This document shows, in pieces, positions 4,955 to 12,675 of a stretch of 14,379 bases of DNA (position 1 is its first letter; every line of letters begins with the position of its first letter). The notes beneath the pieces are model-generated. The model did not search any database and had not been told where the DNA came from. It saw nothing but the letters and a program-made list of their open reading frames with translations. The translations under genes and the position numbers were made by a program. Source of the stretch: Clostridia bacterium (GTDB lineage Bacteria; Bacillota; Clostridia; Oscillospirales; Acutalibacteraceae); the NCBI GenBank assembly GCA_017442445.1, contig JAFRZS010000246.1, positions 1 to 14,379 on the forward strand, read 5' to 3'.

Positions 4955-5581
4955 ATGCAAAAAACAAAAAATCTTTTAAAATTAACGGAAACGGCAATAA
5001 TGATTGCCGTTGGTACAGTATTAAGTATAATACCGCTTTTTTCTCTCCCGCAGGGCGGTACGGTTACGGTGTGTTCGATGATGCCTTTGGCAATAGTTGC
5101 GTACCGTTACGGCTTCAAGTGGGGTACATTGTCTGCTTTTATCTATTCGGCAATTCAGCTGTTACTCGGACTCAACAATGTAGCATACTGTAAAACAGCT
5201 TTTGCTGTAATAATCGTAATACTGTTTGATTACCTTGTAGCTTTCAGCGTATTCGGACTTGTCGGAATTTTCAGAGATAAGATAAAAAATCAGCTTGTCG
5301 GAATCTCACTCGGTATGGCAATCGCAAGTATTCTGAGATACATCTGCCATGTAATTTCAGGATATGTCGTATGGGGTGAATGGGCATCAGGTGAATGGCT
5401 TGATAAAATCTGCGCATCGCTCGGAATTACATCATCATCGGGTATAGTTTTGATGTATTCGTTGGGCTATAACTCGTTTGTGTTTGTTGATGTTGCAATT
5501 TCAATCGTTGCGGTATGTTTCCTTGGCGCAATAATGGATTTCAGACAGCAAGGCTTCAAGCTCAACAAAAAAACTAAGTAA
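4955..5581 (+). CDS. thiT: Thiamine ECF transporter S component ThiT
   Basis: A 208-residue integral membrane protein with about six helices that binds thiamine outside the cell and passes it in with a shared ECF module (EcfA, EcfA', EcfT), none of which is encoded here. The TPP riboswitch directly upstream is strong independent support. The sequence fits: PLASV-type loop residues SMMPLAIVAYRYG (41-53) and the later H132 and W140 with GEW, whose eight-residue spacing matches the His/Trp thiamine-binding pair I recall from the Lactococcus protein. The start is ATG 4955 because AAAGGA (4940-4945) is 9 nt away; the in-frame ATG at 4946 would touch the ribosome site. The missing ECF module implies the group II type, in which many S components share one energising unit. 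Confidence 0.93.
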   Translation: MQKTKNLLKLTETAIMIAVGTVLSIIPLFSLPQGGTVTVCSMMPLAIVAYRYGFKWGTLSAFIYSAIQLLLGLNNVAYCKTAFAVIIVILFDYLVAFSVFGLVGIFRDKIKNQLVGISLGMAIASILRYICHVISGYVVWGEWASGEWLDKICASLGITSSSGIVLMYSLGYNSFVFVDVAISIVAVCFLGAIMDFRQQGFKLNKKTK

Positions 5582-5588
5582 AACGAAA

Positions 5589-5612
5589 GACTGCAATCTT
5601 CGGATTGCAGTC
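5589..5612 (+). other. Perfect hairpin with a TTCG loop after thiT
   Basis: GACTGCAATC (5589-5598) and GATTGCAGTC (5603-5612) form a perfect 10-bp stem capped by TTCG, the extra-stable tetraloop. There is no T-run behind it, so it probably protects the 3' end or pauses polymerase, with termination completed in the repeat downstream. GACAAAC/GTTTGTC (5621-5627, 5647-5653) forms another small stem. Confidence 0.6.
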
Positions 5613-5670
5613 AGGCTGATGACAAACCCCTATCTCTCTAAAAGTTGTTTGTCAATTTGCATAAACCTAT

Positions 5671-5829
5671 CGCCTCCCTTGCCATAAAGGGAGGCGGATT
5701 TGCCGTAGGCAAAGACAGAGGGATTATAATAATTCTTTGTTTGTGCAAACCACGCCACATAAATGTGGCTACAATCCTTCCGTCACGACTACGTCGCGCT
5801 ACCCTCCTTTACACAAGGAGGGCATTTTT
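5671..5829. repeat. Compound palindromic intergenic repeat
   Basis: A mosaic of hairpins arranged with mirror symmetry: CGCCTCCCTT/AAGGGAGGCG (5671-5696), TTTGCC/GGCAAA (5699-5713), GCCACAT/ATGTGGC (5754-5769), and CCCTCCTT/AAGGAGGG (5802-5822) followed by ATTTTT. Segments AGAGGGATTATA and ACAATCCTTCCGTC in the middle are roughly complementary, so the whole element can fold on itself. I recall very similar CCTCCCTT/AAGGGAGG elements scattered in gut Clostridia, which suggests a dispersed MITE-like family. It holds no gene and fills most of the gap between thiT and the hydrolase operon. Confidence 0.65.
5802..5829 (+). terminator. Terminator-like last hairpin of the repeat
   Basis: CCCTCCTT (5802-5809) pairs with AAGGAGGG (5815-5822) around TACAC, and CATTTTT follows. 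It can end plus-strand transcription from thiT before it runs antisense into the hydrolase gene. Confidence 0.6.
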
Positions 5830-5872
5830 GTGTAGTTTCTCAATCGGAAAATTTCAATATAACTTTGTAATT

Positions 5873-8386
5873 CTATTTTCCCGGAAGCGGCGGTGTACCG
5901 AGGTGGGTGTTGATACAAGTTTTCCACATTTCGTTGGGCTTGATTTCAGGCATTGTTTTTGTGTCACGATTGTCGGTAATTAAAATAATATCACCTTTAT
6001 TGAAGTTTAATGTGAAAAGTTTTTTATCCTCGTTTTGTTCCATATTGTACTCGGTCAAATCACCTTGTCCGGTTTCGGAAATAAGGAATTTAATTTTGCT
6101 CTCGTCAACATAGTCGGGTAATCTGACTGTGCAGTTTTCACCGTGCATATTTTCGATTGAAATATTGCAGTTATCTTCGGAAATATCTGCACAGATTTTA
6201 AATCCGCCCTCTGCATAAAGGCAGAAGCTGACGGGATTTTCTTTTTTGTTAGCGGGGCAGATTCGGATTATTCCGTCATAACTCTGCAAAAGTGATTCGC
6301 ATACGGCATGAGCAACAATCGGCAGAGTTTCCATATCAAAATGACGGAAGCCGTAAGCCTCATTATGTGTATTTGTGTTGCATTTGCCGTCTATGATGTT
6401 TTTGACATAGTTGTATTTCAAACGGTTTTTTACATCGGCAAGACCGTCGGGGCCGTCAACACCGAGACCGTTGGGATAAACTAACCACGCGCTGATTGTT
6501 TTTTCAAGATATTCATACAACTCTTCCGCCATACCCATTCTTGCGATATACAAAGGCATCATACACCAATGATGCATACATTTTTCGGGTTCGCGGTGGA
6601 GTAAAATCTGATTGTACATTGCATCGAACATCGGAGTATTTTTATCTTTTAGTCCGAAAATTCCTGCAGGGTAAACAGGTGACATTTCGGTGTCGGGGAA
6701 GCCGTAAAATTCACGTTTTGAGTCGCCGAAATTTTTTCTCACAAGATTACCGTCATCGTCTTTTCCGATTGTGAGAACAAGGCCGTCACCGTGTATGTCT
6801 TGCCCCTTGCCGAATCCGAGTAAGAACTTGCCGTCCTTGACTTCGTCTTTGTCCAAAGGTACAAAATTGTAATCGGGAAGATGTTCAAGAACATCAATAT
6901 AAATGCTCTTTTCTTCCTCAGAAACAATGTCTTTCATAACAGAGAACAAAGCTCTTATCATAACGAGGTCTGTGATTGTGTCGTGATACGGCGGTGTGCC
7001 TTCGTAGGCGGTCGTGCCGTGGATATGATACAGTCCGTCAGCTTCTTTTTCAAGCATACCCAGATAAAATTCGGCAGCACCTTTCATTACGGGGTAAGCG
7101 GTATTTTTGAAAAATTCTTCGTCGCCGTTCATCCTGTAATGCCTGTACATAGCCATCGCAACTTGCGAACCCGGAGTACAGTTGTGACTGTCATATCTTG
7201 CGCCTCTGCCGAGGTAGTCGGTTACATCGTGATAGAAAGCACCTGACATATTTTTAACTTTTTTTGCATAGAGGTATGCCATATCAAGACCTCTGCGTTT
7301 CATAGCATAATAATTGTCTGCAAGGTCACCGTGCCCCGATGCCTCAAGAGGTCCGTACATATGCTGCATATTGTAATGGAAATAATATGCCCATGGAGAA
7401 TAGTCGTGTCTGAATCCCCACAAGCCGTTTGTGAAAAGTGGGGGATATGCACCGCGACACTCGGAGTTTGAGTAATAAAGACTGAGATAATAACAGTTTT
7501 CTATATAATCGTGTGGTATCTGAACGAGTGATTTGTTCCAGAATTTTTCCCATTCGTTTTTGTGTTGAATGTGTAAGATTTCAAACCCTTCTGCTATTGC
7601 AGAATCAAGTGCAAGCTTTGTTTTTTCTTTCGCATAATAAGTCGAGTCACCGAGTGAGATGTTATAAAAAAGAGTGAAGTTGCAATCTGTGGTCTGTGAT
7701 AAAACAAATCTGCCCGAGTGGCTGTTTGTCTTATTGTGAGTATGCTCCGAATCGGTAACTATTGCCAAACCGAGACAGAAGTTTGTGCCGTTTAATTTCT
7801 GTGTGATGTAAATTCGGTTATCTTCCGTGAAGGCTTCCGTGCCGTCAAGCCCTGCTTCGGGTTTGTGTGTCGTGCGTGCATACCAACGCCACAAATTTTT
7901 ACTGCCCCAACGCGAAAGTGATATAGTCGGCTCGTCGGCTTCGACTGAATTGAACTTGCATTTCAATGCCGTTACACGATTTTTATTTGAAGCAAAAATT
8001 TCAGCATCAATTTTTGAAAAAACAGTTTCAGAATGAAGATTTATTGTAGCGTCTTTCAAAGAAAGCTTTTCTTTGAATTCACCCTGATAAATCATATCAA
8101 AACTGGGCGAGTTGAATTTAATAACCAACTCACCGCCATGACGCAGACAAGTGAGATTTTCCTCTTTGTCTGCACAAAAGCAATCGGAATTGTCCGTGGA
8201 ATTATCCCACAAATCCGTCTTGTTAATGTTGATATGTATTGCATCAGCTTCAAGCCAAACAAGTGAGCCTGTATCCCCATCACCGATGGGAATACCTGCC
8301 GACTCGTCGTTTATCGGGCTCCCGAAAACTAAGTCGTGCTTGGGTAAAATATCTGTTGTTTTTGGTAAAAAGTTTAAATTTTTCAT
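5873..8386 (-). CDS. GH95-like glycoside hydrolase
   Basis: An 837-residue protein with the architecture of family 95 hydrolases (inverting alpha-L-fucosidases and alpha-L-galactosidases). The N-terminal beta domain opens with GIPIGDGDTGSLVWLEADAI (31-50) and KTDLWD (56-61), like the PIGNGRLGA and LWSG motifs. The helical-barrel region has GLWGF...YNMQHMYGP (321-345), TTAYEG (458-463), TDLVMIRALF (472-481) and LLQSYDGIIRICPA (699-712), close to LLQSHDG...LLPA. By rough alignment to the Bifidobacterium enzyme, N339, E462 and D684 would sit at the catalytic positions; one asparagine there becomes histidine (H337). Its N-terminus also resembles DUF5703, so another specificity is possible. There is no signal peptide, so it acts in the cytoplasm on an imported sugar. 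The start overlaps the upstream stop (ATGA) and lacks a ribosome site, implying translational coupling. Confidence 0.75.
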   Translation of the reverse strand: MKNLNFLPKTTDILPKHDLVFGSPINDESAGIPIGDGDTGSLVWLEADAIHININKTDLWDNSTDNSDCFCADKEENLTCLRHGGELVIKFNSPSFDMIYQGEFKEKLSLKDATINLHSETVFSKIDAEIFASNKNRVTALKCKFNSVEADEPTISLSRWGSKNLWRWYARTTHKPEAGLDGTEAFTEDNRIYITQKLNGTNFCLGLAIVTDSEHTHNKTNSHSGRFVLSQTTDCNFTLFYNISLGDSTYYAKEKTKLALDSAIAEGFEILHIQHKNEWEKFWNKSLVQIPHDYIENCYYLSLYYSNSECRGAYPPLFTNGLWGFRHDYSPWAYYFHYNMQHMYGPLEASGHGDLADNYYAMKRRGLDMAYLYAKKVKNMSGAFYHDVTDYLGRGARYDSHNCTPGSQVAMAMYRHYRMNGDEEFFKNTAYPVMKGAAEFYLGMLEKEADGLYHIHGTTAYEGTPPYHDTITDLVMIRALFSVMKDIVSEEEKSIYIDVLEHLPDYNFVPLDKDEVKDGKFLLGFGKGQDIHGDGLVLTIGKDDDGNLVRKNFGDSKREFYGFPDTEMSPVYPAGIFGLKDKNTPMFDAMYNQILLHREPEKCMHHWCMMPLYIARMGMAEELYEYLEKTISAWLVYPNGLGVDGPDGLADVKNRLKYNYVKNIIDGKCNTNTHNEAYGFRHFDMETLPIVAHAVCESLLQSYDGIIRICPANKKENPVSFCLYAEGGFKICADISEDNCNISIENMHGENCTVRLPDYVDESKIKFLISETGQGDLTEYNMEQNEDKKLFTLNFNKGDIILITDNRDTKTMPEIKPNEMWKTCINTHLGTPPLPGK

Positions 8387-10368
8387 AATGTTATTAAGAT
8401 GATTCTGAAAGCATTAATTTTGCTTACGCTAAAGAATTTATATCCGTTCTCCTCTCTTGTTGTTTTGAGTGTATAAGTTTCGTTATCCGTCGTGTAACAG
8501 ATTGCGGTTTCTTTGTCTGTCTTAATTGCAACGCTGATATTTTCCAAATCCTCATTTGTATGATTGAAAAGTGCTACAACCGTTTCATTTTCATTTACAA
8601 ACGTGTGGTTTCTTATGCGGCAATAGCTTTCAACGTAAGAGGGGAGGGTGTTGCCTGAAAGCTTAACCATAAGTCTTTTGAGTTGAATTGATTTATAATA
8701 ATCGGATATCCATGTAAAAGGATAATATCCGCCGACAGAAATTTTTCCGCCGTTTTTGTTTTCAAAAAATCCCTGACAGCAATCTGCAAGTGTGTTGCCG
8801 TGATAGTCAATCAGTTTTGCAAGAGTCTGTGATTTTTCCGAAGTAGGCGACAGAGAAAAAGAGTCGCCCGGATTGAATGCCTGACGGCAGTTTCTGATAC
8901 CGTTCTGAATATCAGAATTAAGTGCGTGATCTGTGTAAAATTCTCTTGCATCTATGGGGATATTTTTCTCGGTTTTAAATCCTACCATATCACCGAAGCC
9001 TCTGCTGTTAAACAAATCAAGAGCTTCACTGTCCATATACACGCCAGATGATAAAAGCGATCTGATTTCGTCATCTGTCCAGTGAAGACACGCAGTGCCT
9101 CTGACGAGTGTTACAAATGAATTTTCCTGACGGTAACACTGTGGCAGACCGAGGTCAAAAAATTCACTTGTGAAATTTGAAAACATAGAACCGAAGTGTC
9201 CTATAAATTTTCCTTCGGGCGTTGCCAACTGACAGTCGGGACGCCATGCAGTACCGATACCGCAAGGCTGTCTGCCTCCGGTTTTTTCAGAAAGCAATTC
9301 GAAAAAATCAGAAAGATTATTTATTCTTTTCAAGTGGGGGATAATTGTGTCTATCGGCTCGTTTGTTTCCGAAGGGAGAATATTAAGTGCGGCACCCGTA
9401 CAACCGCCAGTCATATTCCACGCACATTCAAGAGCTGTGGAGATAGGAGTTTTTTTGATGAGGTTATATGGGAAATTTTCAATTTCCGTCTGAACAACAG
9501 TAACATAGTCGGGGAGATAAGCGTTCTGCCTTCCGCATTGTGATACCTTTTCAACAATCTCCGTAAATTTGTAATCAGTGTAAGCGCCGCCGCCGGGACG
9601 CCACATAATATTATGTCTGCCGTTATCCGATAAAGCATCTGCGAAAGCTTTGAAATCATAGCTTTCCAAATATCTTTCGCCTGTCATAAAGCCGAGGGTG
9701 ATGTTTTCATCAACCTGATAGACAACAGAGCTGATTGTTCTGAAAAGATTTACAATAGTATCGCGGTTGTGTTCAAGCCACAGCCTTCTCAATTCAAGAT
9801 TTACTGAGCTGATTCCACTGACTAATTCTTCTCTTGTATATGAGGTGTTGTTTTTTTGATTAAATTTATCAATACAATTCTGACAGAAGCAACCGTGACC
9901 TATCGGCATATGAGGAAGACGGATATCGTCATCAATCCATATAAAATCAGGATGAGCTTCTGCAAGTAAGGTGTAAACGGGAATGATATATTCTTCGATA
10001 AATTTTTCATCAGTCATACAATATGAACCGCGACAGACATCGCCGGTTTTATTTGTCATATATGTATAGTCGCCCTTGAGATGATTGTCGAGGTCTTCTT
10101 CGTGATGGCCGATTGTTCCGAGGATATTTATTCCTGCAAAAAGACCGAGACTGCGGATATCTTCAAGTCTTTCCTTGATGATATCCAATCTGATCTCAGT
10201 TTCTTCAAGTGTCAGAGGCGGATGAGTTGCAGAAGTAAAAAGAGCAATACTTTGTATGTTACAGGGATATTCTTTTAATAAATTCAGAAGGTCTCTGAAT
10301 CGTTCGGGATAAAACCAGTTTTCATAAGCGACTCTTAACGAGTGCATTCTCTTTTTTTCAGCGTTCAT
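8383..10368 (-). CDS. Putative TIM-barrel glycoside hydrolase
   Basis: A 661-residue protein, first gene of the two-gene hydrolase operon. The N-terminal 350 residues read as an alternating alpha/beta barrel. Strand-end motifs include SIALFTSATHPP (40-51), FIWIDDDIRLP (142-152), a cysteine cluster CFCQNC (160-165), ITLGFMTGERY (223-233) and VVQTEIENFPYN (291-302). The acidic residues D146-D148, E295 and E297 are candidates for catalysis. The C-terminal half has a region like the beta-galactosidase trimerisation domain of GH42 (around LLSSGVYMDSEALDL) and a final beta domain. I cannot name the family: GH42-like is the nearest, but it may be an uncharacterised clan member. ATG 10368 is preferred, with AAGGATGTGAG before it; an extension to 10410 would cross the promoter. 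No signal peptide is present, so the enzyme is probably cytoplasmic. Confidence 0.7.
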   Translation of the reverse strand: MNAEKKRMHSLRVAYENWFYPERFRDLLNLLKEYPCNIQSIALFTSATHPPLTLEETEIRLDIIKERLEDIRSLGLFAGINILGTIGHHEEDLDNHLKGDYTYMTNKTGDVCRGSYCMTDEKFIEEYIIPVYTLLAEAHPDFIWIDDDIRLPHMPIGHGCFCQNCIDKFNQKNNTSYTREELVSGISSVNLELRRLWLEHNRDTIVNLFRTISSVVYQVDENITLGFMTGERYLESYDFKAFADALSDNGRHNIMWRPGGGAYTDYKFTEIVEKVSQCGRQNAYLPDYVTVVQTEIENFPYNLIKKTPISTALECAWNMTGGCTGAALNILPSETNEPIDTIIPHLKRINNLSDFFELLSEKTGGRQPCGIGTAWRPDCQLATPEGKFIGHFGSMFSNFTSEFFDLGLPQCYRQENSFVTLVRGTACLHWTDDEIRSLLSSGVYMDSEALDLFNSRGFGDMVGFKTEKNIPIDAREFYTDHALNSDIQNGIRNCRQAFNPGDSFSLSPTSEKSQTLAKLIDYHGNTLADCCQGFFENKNGGKISVGGYYPFTWISDYYKSIQLKRLMVKLSGNTLPSYVESYCRIRNHTFVNENETVVALFNHTNEDLENISVAIKTDKETAICYTTDNETYTLKTTREENGYKFFSVSKINAFRIILITL

Positions 10369-10390
10369 AAACTCACATCCTTCTGCGCTA

Positions 10391-10399
10391 ATTATAACA
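10391..10399 (-). promoter_or_regulatory. Extended -10 promoter of the hydrolase operon
   Basis: Read on the minus strand, TGTTATAAT (complement of 10391-10399) is a perfect extended -10 box about 23 bp upstream of the ATG at 10368. No good -35 box is present at 17 bp (a T-rich stretch only), so an activator may be needed. The site is divergent from the next promoter. Confidence 0.55.
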
Positions 10400-10467
10400 C
10401 AAACAATCATAAAATAAAAAGATAAAAATAATGAAATATGAGCAAAAAGTAAAATTTTTTAATTGTG

Positions 10468-10496
10468 TTGAAAAATGCATGAAATAATGTTAGAAT
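10468..10496 (+). promoter_or_regulatory. Sigma-A promoter of the TPR-protein operon
   Basis: TTGAAA (10468-10473) and TAGAAT (10491-10496) are separated by 17 bp. Transcription should start near 10503, about 26 nt before the TTG start codon. Confidence 0.65.
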
Positions 10497-10528
10497 ATAC
10501 TGAGTAATTTTCAGAAGGAGGAATAGCT

Positions 10529-12079
10529 TTGGACGAAAACAAGAAAAACGAAGTTTTAGACGAAGAAACTTCACAGGAAACTGTTGAAGATGAAAAGTCT
10601 GTTAAAGACAGAGCGAATGAAATTTTATCAGGACTGAACAAAACTGAAATTCCTGATGCAGTACAGGATTGGGACGGAGTACTTCCCGAAGTAGAAAGCT
10701 CAATTGAATTGATTGATAACGAAGATGTTCATGTAATTGATGAAGTTGAAGAGGAGGAAGAAATTCCCGAAGAAGAACTCTGTGTATGCTGTGGTAAACG
10801 CCGCCGTTGCACAAGTATTGCCGAGGATTATGAGTATTGTGCACAGTGCAGAATTGATATGTTGAAAACTCCTTTCAACACAATGGGAATAATTGCAGTT
10901 GTGCTGGTATGCATAGTGTCAATTATAGGTACATTTGTTTTAGCACCGAATGCCCTTGCAGGTATATCAACTCTTATGGGCTATATGATTGAGAAAAACG
11001 GTGAAGTCGATGCGGCTATTGATTCTTACAGCGAAACACTTATGATTACAGGTGAAACAGGCTTACCTGTTCCCATGACGGTAGTTGAAAGACTTGCAAC
11101 ACTTGCAAATGAATCATACGGTCCGTCAGATGCTGAGGAAAGAATCAAGATTTATCTTAACTCATATCAGATTGAAAAGAGCAAAGTTCTTTCTGAAATC
11201 GTCAAAGAACATGAGCGAATCGTCGGTACTTCGAGTGTATGTAACGAGGCGATAAGAGAGTTTTATCACGAGGATACCTCAACTATTGATGCCGAAGAAT
11301 CTTATGCTGCTTTGGATAAGGTTATTGCTGACAATCCGGGCGTCTATGATGAAGACATGATTACTTACTATAAGTCAAATGTAGCTTTGCTTGACGGTGA
11401 CAAGGATAAAGAAATTGCTTTTCTTGAAGAAATCAGGAAAAAATCTCCTGAAAAATATTGGCTTTACAACGAAGGTAACTCTCTTATAGATGCATATATG
11501 AGAAAAGGCGATTTTGATAAAGCGACAGAGATTGCAGACAGCATTATTGCAAAGAACAAAACTCATCAGGAAGCAAACTGGTCAAAGGCACAGATTTTGC
11601 TTATGAAGGGCGATAAGGCTGCGGCTGAAAAAATTGCAGACGATCTTGCAAAAATCAACTCTGCAAGAGCAACTGCAGTATCAATCGAGGCACTTATAGC
11701 GAGACTTGATAAGGACTACGAGAAAGCGATTGATCTTTGTACGGTTGCTATTGACGATGATTACTATAATTCTGAAACATATCATCAGTTGCTTATTGCT
11801 ATGGTGCTTAATAATGACTCCGAAACAGCATACGGAATCACAAGTGAGTATTATTCTTACCTTTACTCAAATCCGCAGACAACAAACCACGATTATGTCA
11901 GATATATCAATACCTATGCACTTCTGACATACCTTGAAGACGAAGAACAGTTCTCAGCAGTAAAGGATCATTATGCATCTCAGGGCGCAGCGCTTCCTTT
12001 CCCCGAAGAACTTGAACAGTATGCGGAAAAGAAGATAACACTTGAAGAAATCTTTTTGAAAGGGGATTTTGATTTATAA
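10529..12079 (+). CDS. Membrane-anchored zinc-ribbon/TPR protein
   Basis: A 516-residue protein of unknown function with readable architecture. Residues 1-83 are a highly acidic, probably disordered stretch. C85, C88, C104 and C107 (with C87 and C94 nearby) look like a small zinc ribbon. One membrane helix follows at about 117-142. The rest (150-510) is a helical repeat region with TPR-like features: paired A/Y/G positions in segments such as GEVDAAIDSYSE, KGDFDKATEIADSI, KGDKAAAEKIADDL and DKDYEKAIDLCTVA. With no signal peptide, the N-terminus should be inside and the repeats outside. The start is TTG 10529, 7 nt after AAGGAGG. The stop overlaps the next start by one base, so the pair is cotranscribed and may form one envelope complex. 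Confidence 0.75.
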   Translation: MDENKKNEVLDEETSQETVEDEKSVKDRANEILSGLNKTEIPDAVQDWDGVLPEVESSIELIDNEDVHVIDEVEEEEEIPEEELCVCCGKRRRCTSIAEDYEYCAQCRIDMLKTPFNTMGIIAVVLVCIVSIIGTFVLAPNALAGISTLMGYMIEKNGEVDAAIDSYSETLMITGETGLPVPMTVVERLATLANESYGPSDAEERIKIYLNSYQIEKSKVLSEIVKEHERIVGTSSVCNEAIREFYHEDTSTIDAEESYAALDKVIADNPGVYDEDMITYYKSNVALLDGDKDKEIAFLEEIRKKSPEKYWLYNEGNSLIDAYMRKGDFDKATEIADSIIAKNKTHQEANWSKAQILLMKGDKAAAEKIADDLAKINSARATAVSIEALIARLDKDYEKAIDLCTVAIDDDYYNSETYHQLLIAMVLNNDSETAYGITSEYYSYLYSNPQTTNHDYVRYINTYALLTYLEDEEQFSAVKDHYASQGAALPFPEELEQYAEKKITLEEIFLKGDFDL

Positions 12080-12612
12080 TGACAATCATATATGTATTAT
12101 CAAAGATTATTTCAATTCCCGGAGCAATCGTAAAAGGTTTCTGGGAGCAGGTTTTCTGCAGAGCATTCAAGTCACCTGTTGAATCCAATGACTATATCCG
12201 CATGGACGAACTCTGCGGTCATGTAGGACATGAACTTATTCCGACATCGGCAAGAAGCTTCTGGTATAATTTCCTTCCGGGATATTTCAATTTCGGACTT
12301 GGTTTTACAATAGCTTCGGGCCCGTTTATAAATCTTCTGTTACTTGATGTGCAGAATACAACAGTAAAAACTGTTCTTTATGCAATCCTTCTCTGGATAG
12401 GTCTTTCACTTCTTTCTAACATTTTCCCGCTCAGAGAAGATGCTCTCAATATGTGGGAGAAAATTTACGGTAAGGGCAACAGCTCAACCGTAATCGGAAA
12501 GATTTTCTTCTTTATCCCCGCATTGATTATGCTTATAGGTTCATTCCTTGAAGCATACGGACTCACAGTACTCTTCAACATAGCTATGGTTGTTGTACTT
12601 TTGTTAATATAA
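12079..12612 (+). CDS. Multi-pass membrane protein of unknown function
   Basis: A 177-residue membrane protein. The first 60 residues hold an amphipathic start (TIIYVLSKIISIPGAIVKGF) and a Cys/His-rich stretch with C47, H49 and H52 (CGHVGHE). Hydrophobic helices follow at about 70-95, 98-118, 138-156 and 157-177. Between them lies NIFPLREDALNMWEKIYG (113-130), which should face one side of the membrane. HVGHE is reminiscent of metal-binding membrane proteases, but there is no HExxH motif, so I do not call it a protease. The start codon overlaps the stop of the TPR gene (TAATG), which shows translational coupling. No gene name can be given. Confidence 0.7.
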   Translation: MTIIYVLSKIISIPGAIVKGFWEQVFCRAFKSPVESNDYIRMDELCGHVGHELIPTSARSFWYNFLPGYFNFGLGFTIASGPFINLLLLDVQNTTVKTVLYAILLWIGLSLLSNIFPLREDALNMWEKIYGKGNSSTVIGKIFFFIPALIMLIGSFLEAYGLTVLFNIAMVVVLLLI

Positions 12613-12619
12613 AATTCAG

Positions 12620-12656
12620 GTATGAACCGAGTCAATGTGTTCGGTTCATACTTTTG
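12620..12656 (+). terminator. Terminator-like hairpin after the membrane gene
   Basis: GTATGAACCGA (12620-12630) and TCGGTTCATAC (12641-12651) are perfectly complementary over 11 bp around a 10-nt loop, followed by TTTTGTTT. It probably ends the two-gene operon, possibly with some read-through into the lipase-like gene only 20 bp later. Confidence 0.6.
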
Positions 12657-12675
12657 TTTACGGAAAGGAAATTCA

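Noticed and set aside
5589..5612. Hairpin after thiT as an intrinsic terminator
   Set aside because: The stem is perfect but no T-run follows, so it is recorded only as a hairpin.
5645..5983. 112-codon plus-strand frame across the repeat spacer
   Set aside because: It is built from palindromic repeat sequence and runs into the 3' end of the hydrolase gene; there is no ribosome site.
6881..7246. 121-codon frame opposite the GH95-like gene
   Set aside because: It is an antisense shadow within a long, well-supported coding region and has no recognisable product.
12622..12675. N-terminal extension of the lipase-like protein
   Set aside because: The extension covers a terminator hairpin and would bury a clear signal peptide that has its own ribosome site.
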